Shown here: positions 62,880-64,000 of the stretch, piece after piece
Position numbering within the stretch: the first letter of the stretch is position 1
Layout: every line of letters starts with the position of its first letter
Source: Theocolax elegans
Taxonomy: Eukaryota > Arthropoda > Insecta > Hymenoptera > Cerocephalidae
NCBI GenBank assembly: GCA_026168455.1
Contig: CM047426.1
Coordinates: 77,589,986 to 77,653,985 of the forward strand
Reading direction: 5' to 3'
Length of the DNA: 64,000 bases
The notes under the pieces: model-generated
The model's input: the letters and a program-made list of their open reading frames with translations, nothing else
The model's database searches: none
What the model was told of the DNA's origin: nothing
Translations under genes and position numbers: made by a program

Positions 62880-64000
62880 GTAAGCCTTCATGATTATGAA
62901 AATATAATCCAGATGCAAAACGCGGAAAAGTGAAAAGGGTTTCGCGTTGATGATTCGTTATTTCATTTATCAAGCGATTATTCATATTCTAACGAATATC
63001 GTGTTTATCAATTTTATTTACTTTTTTTTATAAATGAAAAAGAATTTATTTATTCTTGTAATCCACATTTTATTATTGGTAGAATGCAAGTAATACGAGA
63101 CCAATTATAAAAATAAGCATTATATATAATAAGACAGCGTAACAATATATTTAATAAGTATAAATTATTTAAAAATGATGATCAAATTTATAATAGATGG
63201 GAATACACAATCAAATAATATCTATAAAAATTTTGAAACCCTGAGCGATTAACGTAATATTAAACGAATGACTAATCGTTTTTGCAAACTCCTAAAAAAG
63301 TATGAGAAAAACATAGATTTTTTTCCGTAAAAATACTCTAAGCTATAAAATGCATACAGATGGGATATTTTAAAACATTTCTTATATGCGTAGTATATTT
63401 CAGAATTTTGGTATTATTTCTTACGAAACTGACATTGTAAAATTTTCCGAAACACCGAGCACTAACTACAGGAGAGCCATGATTATGGTAAATACATTTT
63501 GTTTACGAATTGTCTGTGTGTGCAGTGCATGCATGTTTTCGAATTTGGAAAGATGTAATATTCGTAACATATGATAATGAACCATTTTCAATCTTGGTAC
63601 GTATTGTAATTATTAGCTCGAACATACTCATCTCTTATTATAATGACCATTTACATAAATCATGGATTTAGAGTATCTCATTCATGGTGTATGTGCATTT
63701 AAAATGTTATTTGATACAAATCTTCTATATTATACTAATGCCTATTGTTATCTTTAATTGTTGTTAAATCAATTAATTAATTTATCAGCGAACATATGCG
63801 TTACTAAATATAATCTATATGTATGTAGAAAGTAAATTAATGAGTCAAGCTTCGAAACGAGTAATCTAATAAAACCAAAAGAGTCGAGAAAAATATATAA
63901 TTGGCTTAACAAACCACCACGATACGGAGATGAGAGATAAATCGTAAAACGCACATATAACATACAAACGAAGCTATATGCATTCGCTTTCGTGGATTTG
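62880..64000. other. AT-rich non-coding stretch to the window end
   Basis: No supported gene, RNA or repeat. Frames of 60-64 codons are background. Confidence 0.5.

Noticed and set aside
1..64000. CRISPR array, bacterial operon or viral genome
   Set aside because: No regularly spaced repeats, no ribosome-binding-site-led gene series and no long open frames; the sequence is eukaryotic non-coding in character.

Overview
The window looks like eukaryotic, most probably insect, nuclear DNA with no protein-coding gene that I can support. It is strongly AT-rich, with long A/T runs and TA microsatellites. Small islets of about 150-400 bp that are richer in G+C and in CpG interrupt it. CpG is not visibly depleted in the islets, and this pattern together with the short repeats fits Hymenoptera such as ants or bees; that assignment is an inference. 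The longest open frames reach only about 114-119 codons. By my rough estimate, 64 kb of random DNA at about 31% G+C should give frames this long by chance in six frames. None carries a domain I recognise. The window is best read as a gene desert or the inside of a very large intron.

The most structured content is a set of decayed short mobile elements. (1) Four copies of an element of about 183-199 bp, running from TGT to ACA, lie at 15250-15447 (+), 15754-15936 (-), 29997-30194 (-) and 46643-46841 (+). Each carries a tRNA-like segment with Pol III A-box and B-box features starting about 87-94 nt from its 5' end. In two copies the tRNA-like part has a perfect 7-bp acceptor stem and a T6 run just downstream, but an anticodon arm that cannot pair normally. 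The copies at 15250 and 29997 are both 198 bp, and three copies are flanked by candidate 3-bp direct repeats. They look like solo LTRs, TRIM-like units or short inverted-repeat elements that carry a tRNA-like gene. (2) Two diverged direct copies of 189 and 192 bp, also running TG to CA, lie at 19132-19320 and 21359-21550, possibly the LTRs of one dead element. (3) A MITE of about 246 bp with arms of about 100 bp lies at 54557-54802, and a related half-copy at 30249-30352. (4) A long inverted repeat with arms of about 110-130 bp (29869-30557) contains both a tRNA-like element and that half-copy, so it is a nested cluster. (5) A small palindromic element resembling mariner ends lies at 27594-27706.

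Region by region: 1-15 kb is AT-rich with islets near 0.5, 2.5, 5.4, 6.2, 7.7, 8.3, 12.9, 13.7 and 14.7 kb. At 15-22 kb lie two tRNA-like elements and the LTR-like pair. At 22-30 kb there are islets and the mariner-like palindrome. At 29.9-30.6 kb is the nested repeat cluster. From 30.6 to 46 kb it is AT-rich with islets at 33.4, 35, 37.1, 38.3, 39.5, 41.1 and 45 kb. At 46.5-46.85 kb is the best tRNA-like element, preceded by a TGGTCA tandem repeat. From 47 to 64 kb there are more islets, a GC-richer repeat-like block with an adjacent MITE at 54.0-54.8 kb, TA microsatellites at 57.9 and 59.0 kb, and a final islet at 62.5-62.9 kb. Three TATA-plus-initiator matches and one exon-like islet are listed at low confidence. 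The islets are candidate conserved regulatory elements or untranslated exons, which only alignment or RNA data can decide.
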